This document shows positions 15,966 to 23,368 of a stretch of 64,000 bases of DNA, in pieces. Under the pieces are notes generated by a model that made no database searches, was not told the DNA's origin, and was given only the letters and a program-made list of their open reading frames with translations. Position 1 is the first letter of the stretch. Each line of letters opens with the position of its first letter. Made by a program: the position numbers and the translations under genes. Location: positions 309,637 through 373,636 of the forward strand of contig JABIBA010000013.1 of NCBI GenBank assembly GCA_018652955.1, given 5' to 3'. This stretch comes from Candidatus Peribacter sp. GTDB taxonomy: Bacteria > Patescibacteriota > Gracilibacteria > Peribacterales > Peribacteraceae.

Positions 15966-16847
15966 ATGACAATTTCTACAACACCATCGGCAAATGATAT
16001 TCAGTCAACATTCCGCCTTAAGGGAATTGATCCTCGTATTGGTCCACTAAAACCTTTCGATGGATCCCAGTCTGCTATTTTGCAGAAGCTTTCTCGGGAT
16101 ATCCACCTTGGTCAAGCCCAGTGTACAGATGTGCTTCTAACCACGGGTCTGGGACTTAGTGATAACCATGAGGTTCCATTGCGCTTGCCAGCCCTGCTTG
16201 TTCCAGGTTTTCAGGCGATGGAACGACAAAAGGCACTCGGATTTACTCCGTCGCAGTATCGTGTGTATCAGGCGACAGAGTTTATTGCAGATGCAAATGG
16301 TATCGAACTACAGAAGGCTCGTGAAGTCAGCAGTCGCATGGAGCATTTTCTACGTCGATATGTAGAAGAGCTGCATCCAGACCTAGTAGAACACGTAGAG
16401 TTTTGTTTTGAGCGTGATCAAAATGAAACGGCATCTGATTCTATTGCTCAACTTGTAACAGAAATTTCTGATAGCACATCGCATGAGATTTTTGATCGGC
16501 TTTCTCGATGTGAATCGAGCCATAGTAATCGTAATGGACAAGCTATTCGTTATGGAGCAGCAAATGTTTTGTATAACGGTGCAGATCCAGAGAAGTACCC
16601 CTTCAAGCGCTCTACAGAGATACTCCTTCCTATTGGAGGTAAAGCAGAGCGACCATTCTTTGCACTTACAAATCAGATTGCAGCTAAGCGTGGTGCTGAT
16701 GTTATTCCTATGGTTACGCAACTTGGTTCGACACCAACGTATTATCCCGCACCTGCATCGCATGCAACGCGCAAAGACTTTGAAGCACTAGAAGCAGATG
16801 GTGCATCAGAAGAGCTATTACAAAAGCTTAACCCCGTCACATTATGA
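15966..16847 (+). CDS. Unrecognised protein under Trp attenuation, 293 aa
   Basis: Soluble protein with no signal or membrane segment and no family that I can name. Alternating hydrophobic strands (residues ~45-60, TDVLLTTGLGL; 215-240, EILLPIGGKAERPFFALT) and helices (85-145) suggest an alpha/beta fold. Notable motifs: YRVYQATEFIADANG, RYGAANVLYNGA, LPIGGKAERPFF and the late GSTPTYYPAPASH. The ATG follows the attenuator T-run by 3 nt without a Shine-Dalgarno sequence. Its stop overlaps the racemase start (ATGA), so the two are cotranslated and probably act in one pathway. Since transcription should rise when charged tRNA-Trp falls, a role in Trp supply, or in use of Trp or Trp-tRNA, is inferred. 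Confidence 0.75.
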   Translation: MTISTTPSANDIQSTFRLKGIDPRIGPLKPFDGSQSAILQKLSRDIHLGQAQCTDVLLTTGLGLSDNHEVPLRLPALLVPGFQAMERQKALGFTPSQYRVYQATEFIADANGIELQKAREVSSRMEHFLRRYVEELHPDLVEHVEFCFERDQNETASDSIAQLVTEISDSTSHEIFDRLSRCESSHSNRNGQAIRYGAANVLYNGADPEKYPFKRSTEILLPIGGKAERPFFALTNQIAAKRGADVIPMVTQLGSTPTYYPAPASHATRKDFEALEADGASEELLQKLNPVTL

Positions 16848-17509
16848 AAACTCTCGGCGTCCTTGGCGGCATGGGCCCTTCTGCTTCGCTTGATTTCTAC
16901 AGTCAGATGATTGATTTAAGTGGTAAGGCGAATAACGAAGGCTACCCGCATATTCTACTCAGCAATCTCCCTGTACCTGATTACATTTCTGATCGTTCTC
17001 GAGAAGAGGAGGCAGTGCTGATGGTAGAAGAAGAGTCGCGTAAGTTAGAGCTTGCCGGTGCAGATTTTCTTGTGATGACCTGCAATACCATGCATCTACA
17101 TCTGCCACGCTTTCGTGAAGCGGTATCTATTCCGTTTCTTTCGATGATCGACCTAGTATGTGATGCAGTAGATGTATCTTGCATCGGAGTTCTCGGTTCA
17201 CCAACGACGATCGAGACCAACCTCTATCAAGATCCTCTTGCTCGCAGGGGAGTTACAACACTTGTTCCAGAAGCAGAGGATCAAAATCTGCTTACACAGG
17301 TCATCTTTCGGATAATTACAGGAGAGGCAGGTGACGCAGATCGCGCTACCGTTCTTTCGATCTGTGATCATCTGGTATCCAAAGGAGCGGAGTCGATAGT
17401 ACTTGGATGTACGGAACTTCCGGTACTTCTTAGGGAAGTGGAAACTTCAGTGCCGTTTATTAGAAGTACAGACATTCTCGCAAAAGAATCCTGGAGGCTT
17501 TGCTCTTGA
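16844..17509 (+). CDS. Aspartate/glutamate racemase family protein (RacD/YgeA type)
   Basis: 221 aa pyridoxal-independent racemase. GVLGGMGPSASLDFYSQM at the N-terminus and the two catalytic-Cys motifs VMTCNTMH (residue ~81) and LGCTELP (~190) are intact, so two-base Cys/Cys racemisation should be possible. This superfamily includes aspartate, glutamate, hydantoin and broad-specificity racemases; specificity is not readable. It is coupled by ATGA overlap to the Trp-attenuated gene upstream and so shares that control, which raises the question whether a D-amino acid is made in response to Trp limitation. Confidence 0.88.
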   Translation: MKTLGVLGGMGPSASLDFYSQMIDLSGKANNEGYPHILLSNLPVPDYISDRSREEEAVLMVEEESRKLELAGADFLVMTCNTMHLHLPRFREAVSIPFLSMIDLVCDAVDVSCIGVLGSPTTIETNLYQDPLARRGVTTLVPEAEDQNLLTQVIFRIITGEAGDADRATVLSICDHLVSKGAESIVLGCTELPVLLREVETSVPFIRSTDILAKESWRLCS

Positions 17510-17606
17510 GCACAGCCGTCTGTGGACTTTTGTCAGTAGCCGGGTTTGCTCTTGTTGAGTCAGACCATTTTGTTGCAGATCTTTTACACCATCGAAAGGA
17601 AGAATT

Positions 17607-18254
17607 ATGAACTTTGAGTTCCCCACAATGTTGAATGTGTTTCTTGGTACTCAAGAGGGCAATTTTCGTCGCCTTCTCAGCAATAAGAATGCCAATGCAC
17701 TATTTGAAACTTCAGAAGAAAGGAGCGCACCGTATTGTATGGTACGTCAGTACCTCAAGATGACGAATGACAAAGGTTTTTGTCCGTTTACTAAAATGCT
17801 TGAGCTTGTTAACGCATACTTCATTCAGATCATTAACACACTCCCAACAGAGTACGAGCTGTATGCCATAGCACAATATCAAGAAGAGATGACAGAACGC
17901 CTTGTTCAATTGCATGATTTGAAGGAGATGATGTCTATTCCACCTATTACAACAGTAGTGGCCTTTGCTCATCCAGAGGCGCGCAAAAGATCATTCTTAG
18001 AGCTGTTGGAAAAGGTGCGAATAAACATTCGTACTTCAATGATCCCGCGAAAGCGCGCAGTTGCCATTGCGCATCCTGAGCATCCGCTTGGTGGTAATGC
18101 TCACGGTACTGACAAAAGCGAAAGAAAGGATGAACCACTCTTTATATCCCCAATTCCTCTTATGGATATGCGATATTTGCATCCTATGGATAGGAAATTT
18201 GGATACGAAGGATATGATTTATTTCTTTTCAATCAGCTTTATCCTCCTCGATAG
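17607..18254 (+). CDS. Hypothetical protein, 215 aa (possibly DUF6875-like)
   Basis: Soluble protein; GFCPFTKMLELV near residue 57, VVAFAHPEA and a late SPIPLMDMRYLHPMD segment resemble, from memory, bacterial proteins annotated DUF6875 (CPF near the N-terminus, SPxPxxxIR near the C-terminus), often near secondary-metabolite genes. That comparison is tentative. A Shine-Dalgarno sequence (AAAGGA, ~8 nt before ATG 17607) is present, unlike most genes here. It follows the racemase after ~97 nt holding only a weak hairpin (CACAG/CTGTG at ~17513), so it may belong to the Trp-regulated unit. Two tandem terminators follow. Confidence 0.6.
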   Translation: MNFEFPTMLNVFLGTQEGNFRRLLSNKNANALFETSEERSAPYCMVRQYLKMTNDKGFCPFTKMLELVNAYFIQIINTLPTEYELYAIAQYQEEMTERLVQLHDLKEMMSIPPITTVVAFAHPEARKRSFLELLEKVRINIRTSMIPRKRAVAIAHPEHPLGGNAHGTDKSERKDEPLFISPIPLMDMRYLHPMDRKFGYEGYDLFLFNQLYPPR

Positions 18255-18267
18255 GAGGATACTTTTT
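18241..18267 (+). terminator. Intrinsic terminator overlapping the stop codon
   Basis: ATCCTCCT (18241-18248) pairs perfectly with AGGAGGAT (18253-18260), loop CGAT, then ACTTTTTC. The stop codon of the 215-aa gene (18252-18254) lies in the loop and 3' arm. Confidence 0.75.
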
Positions 18268-18294
18268 CTTTCCGATATGTTTCGGAAAGGTTTT
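18268..18294 (+). terminator. Second tandem terminator-like hairpin
   Basis: CTTTCCGA (18268-18275) pairs perfectly with TCGGAAAG (18282-18289), loop TATGTT, then GTTTTC. Confidence 0.6.
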
Positions 18295-18325
18295 CTGACT
18301 GTTCGTTTTATGAAAGGACGAACCA

Positions 18326-18880
18326 ATGAGTGTTATTGATTTTCTGAGGGATGCTCAACGTAAGGTATCCCGCCTTCCTTCTAATAAGAAGGACTTAGGT
18401 CTGAACCCCGTGTTTAATAGCGAGGTTCAGGAGCTTGATGGCTTCCGAGTTGGGTTTATGTTACCACTTCTTTTTGACTCTCTATGCAAAAAGTATGGTC
18501 TCGATCCCGATTCTTCGGAAGCGATCTTGATGCAGGCAGATTGTCACACAACACCGCATGTTCATGCGGTGGGAAAAAGTGTCTTTTTGCCACTTGGAAT
18601 CCAGGATGGATTCACGGAAGGGGGCGGTACCTATATGGGACCGTATACTCCTGGTAATAGTCGTTTCGATCTTGCATTCGAACCCGCTACGCCAGGGACT
18701 CCCTTTTCCATTGATCCAGGAGTGATCCATTTTTTCACTCCCGGCAGTGGATCAAGATTATCTGCTCTTGCCTTTGTTTCTCCTAGAATTAGAAAGGATG
18801 ACGGTAATTTCGACATTACCCATTTCAGCCAAGCTACTATCAGTTCTGATAGTAGTACGGCTACCATCGAAGTGGTGTAA
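18326..18880 (+). CDS. Cupin-fold protein, 184 aa
   Basis: A double-stranded beta-helix is suggested by the cupin motifs: motif 1 TPHVHAVGKSVFLPLG (His, His, then Glu replaced) around residues 75-90 and motif 2 SIDPGVIHFFTPG at ~132-144. These keep three His that could bind a metal. Reaction unknown. AAAGGA lies 7 nt before the ATG, but within the loop of a small hairpin (GTTCG 18301-18305 with CGAAC 18319-18323) that could modulate access. It follows two tandem terminators with no strong promoter seen, so expression may depend on readthrough. Confidence 0.65.
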   Translation: MSVIDFLRDAQRKVSRLPSNKKDLGLNPVFNSEVQELDGFRVGFMLPLLFDSLCKKYGLDPDSSEAILMQADCHTTPHVHAVGKSVFLPLGIQDGFTEGGGTYMGPYTPGNSRFDLAFEPATPGTPFSIDPGVIHFFTPGSGSRLSALAFVSPRIRKDDGNFDITHFSQATISSDSSTATIEVV

Positions 18881-18905
18881 TAATTCTCTGCAACAAAACT
18901 CTTAT

Positions 18906-18945
18906 GGCCCTGGACTCACGAATTTTCGTGAGAAAGGGGCTTTTT
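18906..18945 (+). terminator. Intrinsic terminator after the cupin gene
   Basis: Inner stem CTCACGA (18915-18921) with TCGTGAG (18926-18932), outer GCCC/GGGC, followed by TTTTT. Confidence 0.8.
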
Positions 18946-18962
18946 AAATACCAATTAATGGG

Positions 18963-18968
18963 TATACT
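18963..18968 (+). promoter_or_regulatory. -10 element of pnp
   Basis: TATACT, about 150 nt before the pnp start; the leader between is the longest for any gene here except L10. Confidence 0.45.
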
Positions 18969-18974
18969 ACGTCC

Positions 18975-19116
18975 AGATCTTTCCTTCCACCGCCGCTTTT
19001 ACCCCTTGCTGGGTTTACGTAAGAACCCTCTAAATAGAGGTTTGCTATGTGAATCCACATCAGTAAAGGATAAGCGTTGGAGGAAAGAGATTTTATCTCT
19101 CTTTCTATTTATTATT
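18975..19116 (+). promoter_or_regulatory. Structured pnp 5' leader
   Basis: It contains at least two hairpins: CCTCTAAATAGAGG (~19029-19042) and AGAGATTTTATCTCT (~19086-19100). In enterobacteria the pnp leader is a double-stranded RNase III target used for PNPase autoregulation; a similar role here is inference only. Confidence 0.35.
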
Positions 19117-21348
19117 ATGTTTGGAAACAAGAAAGGAGGCGATACAGCTATCGCCCCTAATAAGGAATACACCGTAGATGTCGGTGGTCAAAAGCTCGTC
19201 TTCAAGACGGGAATGCTTGCAGCACAAGCAAACGCAACGGTTATCGCCCAATTGGGTGACACTGTTTGTATGAGTAACTGTACGACTAGCCGTAGCGCTC
19301 GTCCTGGAGTTTCTTTCTTACCTCTTCAGGTTGTATACCAGGAGAAGTTTTACGCTGCCGGTAAGGTAGCAGGTTCTCGCTTCCGTAAGCGTGAAGGTCG
19401 TCCGGCAGATCTTTTCGTGCTTACAGCACGTATTATCGACCGTGGTCTTCGCCCTATGTTTGCAAAGACTATCCATAACGATATCCAAGTATTCTGTACC
19501 GTTCTTAGTTACGACTTTATCTCTGAGCACGATATGCTTTCTGCAAACGCTGCATCTCTTGCAGTAGCCCTTAGTGACTGTCCTGCAGATGGACCTGTTG
19601 GAACAGTACGTGTTGGTCTCCTCGATGGAAGTCTTGTACTCAACCCAACACACGAAGACCGTACAAAATGTGAGTTGGATATGGTTGTTACTGCTACGCA
19701 AGATCGTGTGATCATGATCGATGCTGCAGCGAATCAAGTTCCAGAAGAAAAGATGCTTGAAGCTATTCAGTTTGGTCAGGAGGCAGCGCAAAAGATTGCA
19801 AAAGCATTCGCAGACATCCAGAAAGAAATTGGTTCTGAGAAGTGGGAAGCACCAGCTGCTTTCGAGCACCCTGAGGCTCTCGAAGTTCTTAAGGCAAGTG
19901 CACTTCCAGAAATCAATAAGGCAATCCTTAGTCCTATGGATAAGCTAGCACGTCGTGCGTTCTTTGGTGAACTTGCAGACGGAGCTGCGGCAGTCCTTGA
20001 AGAGAAGTATGGATCTGCAGACGATAACGAAGAGCTTACAGAACTCTATGCAAATGCAGGTGACATGATGAACAAAGTGGTAACCGGAGAGGTTCGTCGA
20101 CTTGTTCTTGAAGAAGGAAAGCGTATGAGTGGACGTACTCCAGACGAGATCCGTCCTGTTGGATGTATGGTTGATATTCTTCCTGCTCGTGTTCACGGGT
20201 CTGCTCTCTTCCAGAGAGGAGAAACACAGGGGCTTACAACATGTACTCTTGGTTCACCTGGAGACAAGCTTCTTACAGAAGGAATGATGGGAGAAAAGGA
20301 AGACCGATACTTCCACCACTACAACTTCCCACCGTTCTCTGTTGGAGAAACTTCTAACCGTCTCTTCACGGGTAACCGTGAAATCGGACACGGATACTTG
20401 GCACAAAAGGCTTTGGAGCCTGTGCTTCCATCTGAAGAAGTATTCCCTTACACCATTCGAACAGTTACAGAGATCCTCGAAAGTAACGGATCATCTTCTA
20501 TGGCTGCTACATGTGGTTCAACACTTTCATTGATGGCTGCAGGAGTACCTATTAGCTCACCTGTTTCTGGTATTGCTATGGGACTTATGTCAGATCCTTC
20601 TGGTAAGTTTGTAGTTCTTTCAGATCTTCAAGACGAAGAAGACTTTGGAGGAGATATGGACTTTAAGGTAACAGGAACAGCTGCAGGAGTTACTGCTATC
20701 CAAATGGATATCAAAGTAAAAGGACTTCCAGATGATGTCTTTAAAGAGGCACTAGAGAAAGCCAAGATCGGACGTGCATCTATCCTTGCAGACATGCTTA
20801 GCGCTATTCCTGAGGTACGTTCAGACCTCAGTAAGTACGCTCCACGTATCGAAACTATTAATATCGATCCAGATGATATCCGCCTTGTTATTGGTAAGGG
20901 TGGAGAGACTATCCAAGGAATCACCAAAGAGTTTGGTGTAGATATCGATATCGAAGATAGCGGAATGGTCTTCGTAACTGCTCCTGATGGAGAGTCTATG
21001 GAGAAGGCATCTGCTCGTATTCAAAACATCGTTGCTAAGCCTGAGGTCGGTACAACTTACGATTGTAAGATTGTACGTGTTATCGATGGTATTGGTGGAA
21101 TCGCTGAGTTCCTTGGAGGCAAAGACGGTATGATTCATATCTCTGAACTTGCATGGACTCGCACAGAAAACGTTGAAGATGTCATCAAGGTTGGTGATGA
21201 AGTCAAAGCTCTCTGTGTTGAATACAACAAGATGGACGGAAAGACTCGTCTTTCACTCAAGCAGCTTACAGACAAGCCAGAAGGCTACGTCGAAAGAGCT
21301 CCTCGTCCTCGTTCAGGTGGAGACCGAAGAGGTCCACCACGACGATAA
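19117..21348 (+). CDS. pnp: Polyribonucleotide nucleotidyltransferase (PNPase)
   Basis: 743 aa 3'-5' phosphorolytic exoribonuclease. Two RNase PH domains (first with GRPADLFVLTARIIDRGLRP; second with RGETQGLTTCTLGS, FPPFSVGE and GSSSMAATCGSTLSLMAAG), a linking helical domain, a KH domain (DDIRLVIGKGGETIQGI) and an S1 domain (FLGGKDGMIHISELAW, DGKTRLSLKQL), then a short Arg/Pro/Gly tail. Complete and of normal length. Start set at ATG 19117 (MFGNKKGG); the frame is open to 18904 but that part covers the upstream terminator and promoter. Confidence 0.97.
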   Translation: MFGNKKGGDTAIAPNKEYTVDVGGQKLVFKTGMLAAQANATVIAQLGDTVCMSNCTTSRSARPGVSFLPLQVVYQEKFYAAGKVAGSRFRKREGRPADLFVLTARIIDRGLRPMFAKTIHNDIQVFCTVLSYDFISEHDMLSANAASLAVALSDCPADGPVGTVRVGLLDGSLVLNPTHEDRTKCELDMVVTATQDRVIMIDAAANQVPEEKMLEAIQFGQEAAQKIAKAFADIQKEIGSEKWEAPAAFEHPEALEVLKASALPEINKAILSPMDKLARRAFFGELADGAAAVLEEKYGSADDNEELTELYANAGDMMNKVVTGEVRRLVLEEGKRMSGRTPDEIRPVGCMVDILPARVHGSALFQRGETQGLTTCTLGSPGDKLLTEGMMGEKEDRYFHHYNFPPFSVGETSNRLFTGNREIGHGYLAQKALEPVLPSEEVFPYTIRTVTEILESNGSSSMAATCGSTLSLMAAGVPISSPVSGIAMGLMSDPSGKFVVLSDLQDEEDFGGDMDFKVTGTAAGVTAIQMDIKVKGLPDDVFKEALEKAKIGRASILADMLSAIPEVRSDLSKYAPRIETINIDPDDIRLVIGKGGETIQGITKEFGVDIDIEDSGMVFVTAPDGESMEKASARIQNIVAKPEVGTTYDCKIVRVIDGIGGIAEFLGGKDGMIHISELAWTRTENVEDVIKVGDEVKALCVEYNKMDGKTRLSLKQLTDKPEGYVERAPRPRSGGDRRGPPRR

Positions 21349-21370
21349 ATAGTAGATAAGACTAAAAAGG

Positions 21371-21398
21371 CGGCGCCCACATGGGTGCCGTTTTTTTT
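21371..21398 (+). terminator. Intrinsic terminator of pnp
   Basis: CGGCGCCC (21371-21378) pairs with GGGTGCCG (21383-21390), loop ACAT, then eight T. Confidence 0.9.
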
Positions 21399-22272
21399 AG
21401 GAAATAGTCTTTAAGATCTTGAGGTGCATGCGCTCCTTCATTTGAATGATATCTTCAAATGCTTCGTGTGCTTCGTATGGGCTGCGCTCTTTCCAGAGTG
21501 GTGTAATATCTGACACGATAGCTACAACCTCTTTTACCTCTTTTATGACGTCTTCTCTGCCTACCCAGTCGATATTATGTGCACTGAGCGAATCGAACAT
21601 TTGGTTTACACGGTGCAACGTTCGGTGCACTGCTTCTAGAAGAAGCTGTTCACGTTTTTCGTCGAGGTTGTAGTGGTGAATTTCATTTTCGTAGAAGTCA
21701 GGGATCTCCTCGAGAAGAGTTTGTAGCTGCCTAAAGGCGATGATCATATTCTCCCAGTGTTCTGCATCAACTTTTCCGTGTTCATCAACTTGGCGCACGA
21801 TGTGATCGAGGTCTTTTCGAGCGATGTACATTCCTTCGCGGGTGTTGTGGAAGACATCTTCAAACGTAAGACGGTGTACTTCTGTAAGTGTCATTTCCTG
21901 TTGGTGCGATACAAGTTTTGTCACGAAAATAGCAAACACGAGGAGCGCTGAGATACTCTGGATACTCGCAAGTGCCTTAGAGAAACCTACAGGTGTTATA
22001 TCTCCGTATCCTGTAGAAGTTGCAGTGATGATGCTGTAGTACAGAGCGTTCGCAAACCGCATGAGAGGATCTGTAATGTTCGCTAGATCTGTTGGTGCAT
22101 GAGTAATCCCTCCTTCCATATAACTAAGCCCCCAATATGCAGTAGCAAATACAACTGCCATTGCAGACCAGATCATAAAGAGCGTTGTATATGAGAGGCC
22201 TGTAAGCAGCTCAATGATAATAAATGCTCTAGGAGTCTTGTTGCCGTTAGGTGGTGGTACTCGTGGGCTCAT
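21397..22272 (-). CDS. Two-transmembrane potassium channel family protein
   Basis: 291 aa. First helix ~residues 28-52, pore helix and selectivity filter TATSTGYGDITPVG (~98-111; the TGYGD signature of K+ channels), second helix ~115-140, then a ~145-residue helical cytoplasmic region with no RCK/TrkA-N nucleotide-binding motif. It probably forms a tetrameric K+ channel whose gating domain is not of a recognisable type. ATG 22272 is 7 nt after TATACT. It converges on the pnp terminator. Confidence 0.88.
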   Translation of the reverse strand: MSPRVPPPNGNKTPRAFIIIELLTGLSYTTLFMIWSAMAVVFATAYWGLSYMEGGITHAPTDLANITDPLMRFANALYYSIITATSTGYGDITPVGFSKALASIQSISALLVFAIFVTKLVSHQQEMTLTEVHRLTFEDVFHNTREGMYIARKDLDHIVRQVDEHGKVDAEHWENMIIAFRQLQTLLEEIPDFYENEIHHYNLDEKREQLLLEAVHRTLHRVNQMFDSLSAHNIDWVGREDVIKEVKEVVAIVSDITPLWKERSPYEAHEAFEDIIQMKERMHLKILKTIS

Positions 22273-22279
22273 GGAGAAA

Positions 22280-22285
22280 AGTATA
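22280..22285 (-). promoter_or_regulatory. -10 element of the K+ channel gene
   Basis: TATACT on the minus strand, 7 nt before ATG 22272. Confidence 0.5.
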
Positions 22286-22293
22286 GCGTATGG

Positions 22294-22539
22294 TTACACA
22301 GTTTTTCTGAAGGGGTTTTTACCAGTAACTGTTGCCTGAACACCTTTGGCTACGAGGAACACTCCTCCAATCAAAAATGCAGTACTGGCAATTGTTCCAA
22401 TAACAGCAGGTGCCACAGCGCCTATCGTTGTTGCCTCTGCAGCAGCCCCTGCAATAGGGACAGATGCCTTTAATGTGCTCAGCTCTGCAGCTGTAGACAT
22501 ACCTTCTGCGCCTGCGCCTAATGTTTCTATTGGTGTCAT
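22294..22539 (-). CDS. Small Ala/Gly-rich hydrophobic protein, 81 aa
   Basis: Starts MTPIETLGAGAEG; the Ala/Gly/Thr-rich body has one long hydrophobic stretch (residues ~38-68) and ends in a basic tail (NPFRKTV). ATG 22539 follows a TATAAT by 12 nt; the frame extends further but through the promoter. It shares its design (acidic start, small-residue membrane helix, cationic tail) with the 72-aa gene upstream. No family recognised. Confidence 0.5.
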   Translation of the reverse strand: MTPIETLGAGAEGMSTAAELSTLKASVPIAGAAAEATTIGAVAPAVIGTIASTAFLIGGVFLVAKGVQATVTGKNPFRKTV

Positions 22540-22596
22540 ATTTACTCTTATATTATACAATAAATAGCAAATTTGAGCAATATGCCAATACTCTCT

Positions 22597-22815
22597 CTAA
22601 TTGGTGCTTTTCCCACCAAAAATCTTACGTATACCAGCTCCAATAGCATAGATACCTACTCCTATAACTGCTGTAGCACCAAGGATATAGGCAACTGAGT
22701 GCCCTGCAATTTCTGTACCAAGTACTGCTTTTATCCCTGCCCCAAACTCTGTGGCAAGTGTAGGAACAGTTGCAGAAGAACCCATAACCTCTGGAGATAG
22801 TGCGAGTGCTTCCAT
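22597..22815 (-). CDS. Small Ala/Gly-rich hydrophobic protein, 72 aa
   Basis: Polar N-terminal third, one hydrophobic helix (residues ~43-62, VAYILGATAVIGVGIYAIGAG) and a basic end (IRKIFGGKSTN). It begins 4 nt after the stop of the 122-aa gene, so it is coupled to it. A small membrane protein of unknown role. Confidence 0.5.
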   Translation of the reverse strand: MEALALSPEVMGSSATVPTLATEFGAGIKAVLGTEIAGHSVAYILGATAVIGVGIYAIGAGIRKIFGGKSTN

Positions 22816-22819
22816 AAAT

Positions 22820-23188
22820 CTAGGCTGCGATATCGTAGTTTCTGATGATCTTTGTATCTTTTCCAGTCAGTGCGTCCGTTGCATCTTTTCCTAGTCCACC
22901 AAAGGCACCGAATACTGCATCTCCAGCTGCTCGGACTACTTTTCCTTGATTGAGAGAGTCCACAGTATCACCAACTCCAGCAAAAGTGGCGTGAAGCATA
23001 TGACGTCTTTTTTGTATATCTACAGGTGCATTAGGGGAGAGGACTGCACGAGGACCTTGATCAGAAAGAAACTCCCATGCATTGAGAGGTACTTCTACAA
23101 GTGGTCCACCTAAGCGGTCTTGCTTGAGTGTTTCGCCAGCTGCTTGTAATCGGTTTGGCATAACAACCATAGTATACATATTTCGCAT
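22820..23188 (-). CDS. Hypothetical protein, 122 aa
   Basis: Polar protein with a Gly-rich region (DAVFGAFGGLGKDATDAL) near the C-terminus and no membrane helix. ATG 23188 was chosen because AGAGGA lies 7-8 nt before it, one of few real Shine-Dalgarno sequences here; the frame runs to 23221. First gene of a two-gene unit with the 72-aa membrane protein. No family recognised. Confidence 0.5.
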   Translation of the reverse strand: MRNMYTMVVMPNRLQAAGETLKQDRLGGPLVEVPLNAWEFLSDQGPRAVLSPNAPVDIQKRRHMLHATFAGVGDTVDSLNQGKVVRAAGDAVFGAFGGLGKDATDALTGKDTKIIRNYDIAA

Positions 23189-23215
23189 TTTTTGTCCTCT
23201 ATTTATCACAAGTAC

Positions 23216-23316
23216 TTGCATTGATTAAGGCAGATGTGTAATCTCTCTCGGCTCCGAAATACTGCGAGCATTCGTTCTTTTCATCACTTGAAACCGCCAC
23301 TACCGGCGGTTTTTTT
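23216..23316 (+). ncRNA. Candidate small RNA with promoter and terminator
   Basis: TTGCAT (23216-23221), 17-nt spacer and TAATCT (23239-23244) form a possible promoter. About 45 nt later a perfect terminator follows: ACCGCC (23293-23298), loop ACTACC, GGCGGT (23305-23310), seven T. No plus-strand gene lies upstream for it to terminate. The RNA would be about 65 nt. It is not a T-box: the conserved antiterminator bases are absent. Confidence 0.4.
23293..23316 (+). terminator. Intrinsic terminator upstream of valS
   Basis: ACCGCC/GGCGGT stem with seven T; located between the divergent 122-aa gene and valS, before the valS promoter. Confidence 0.75.
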
Positions 23317-23356
23317 AATTCGTGAGTGAAAACCTGCGGTTTCCTCGTTATCTTGC

Positions 23357-23362
23357 TACAAT
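23357..23362 (+). promoter_or_regulatory. Extended -10 element of valS
   Basis: TGCTACAAT with TACAAT at 23357-23362, 6 nt before ATG 23369. Confidence 0.55.
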
Positions 23363-23368
23363 TTGCGC

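Noticed and set aside
18904..19116. N-terminal extension of PNPase by 71 residues
   Set aside because: The open frame runs through a strong terminator and the promoter; homologues start at the MFGNKKGG position.
23216..23368. T-box or Val leader-peptide control of valS
   Set aside because: The conserved T-box bases are absent, a readable ORF across the region has no Val cluster, and valS has its own -10 element directly before its start.
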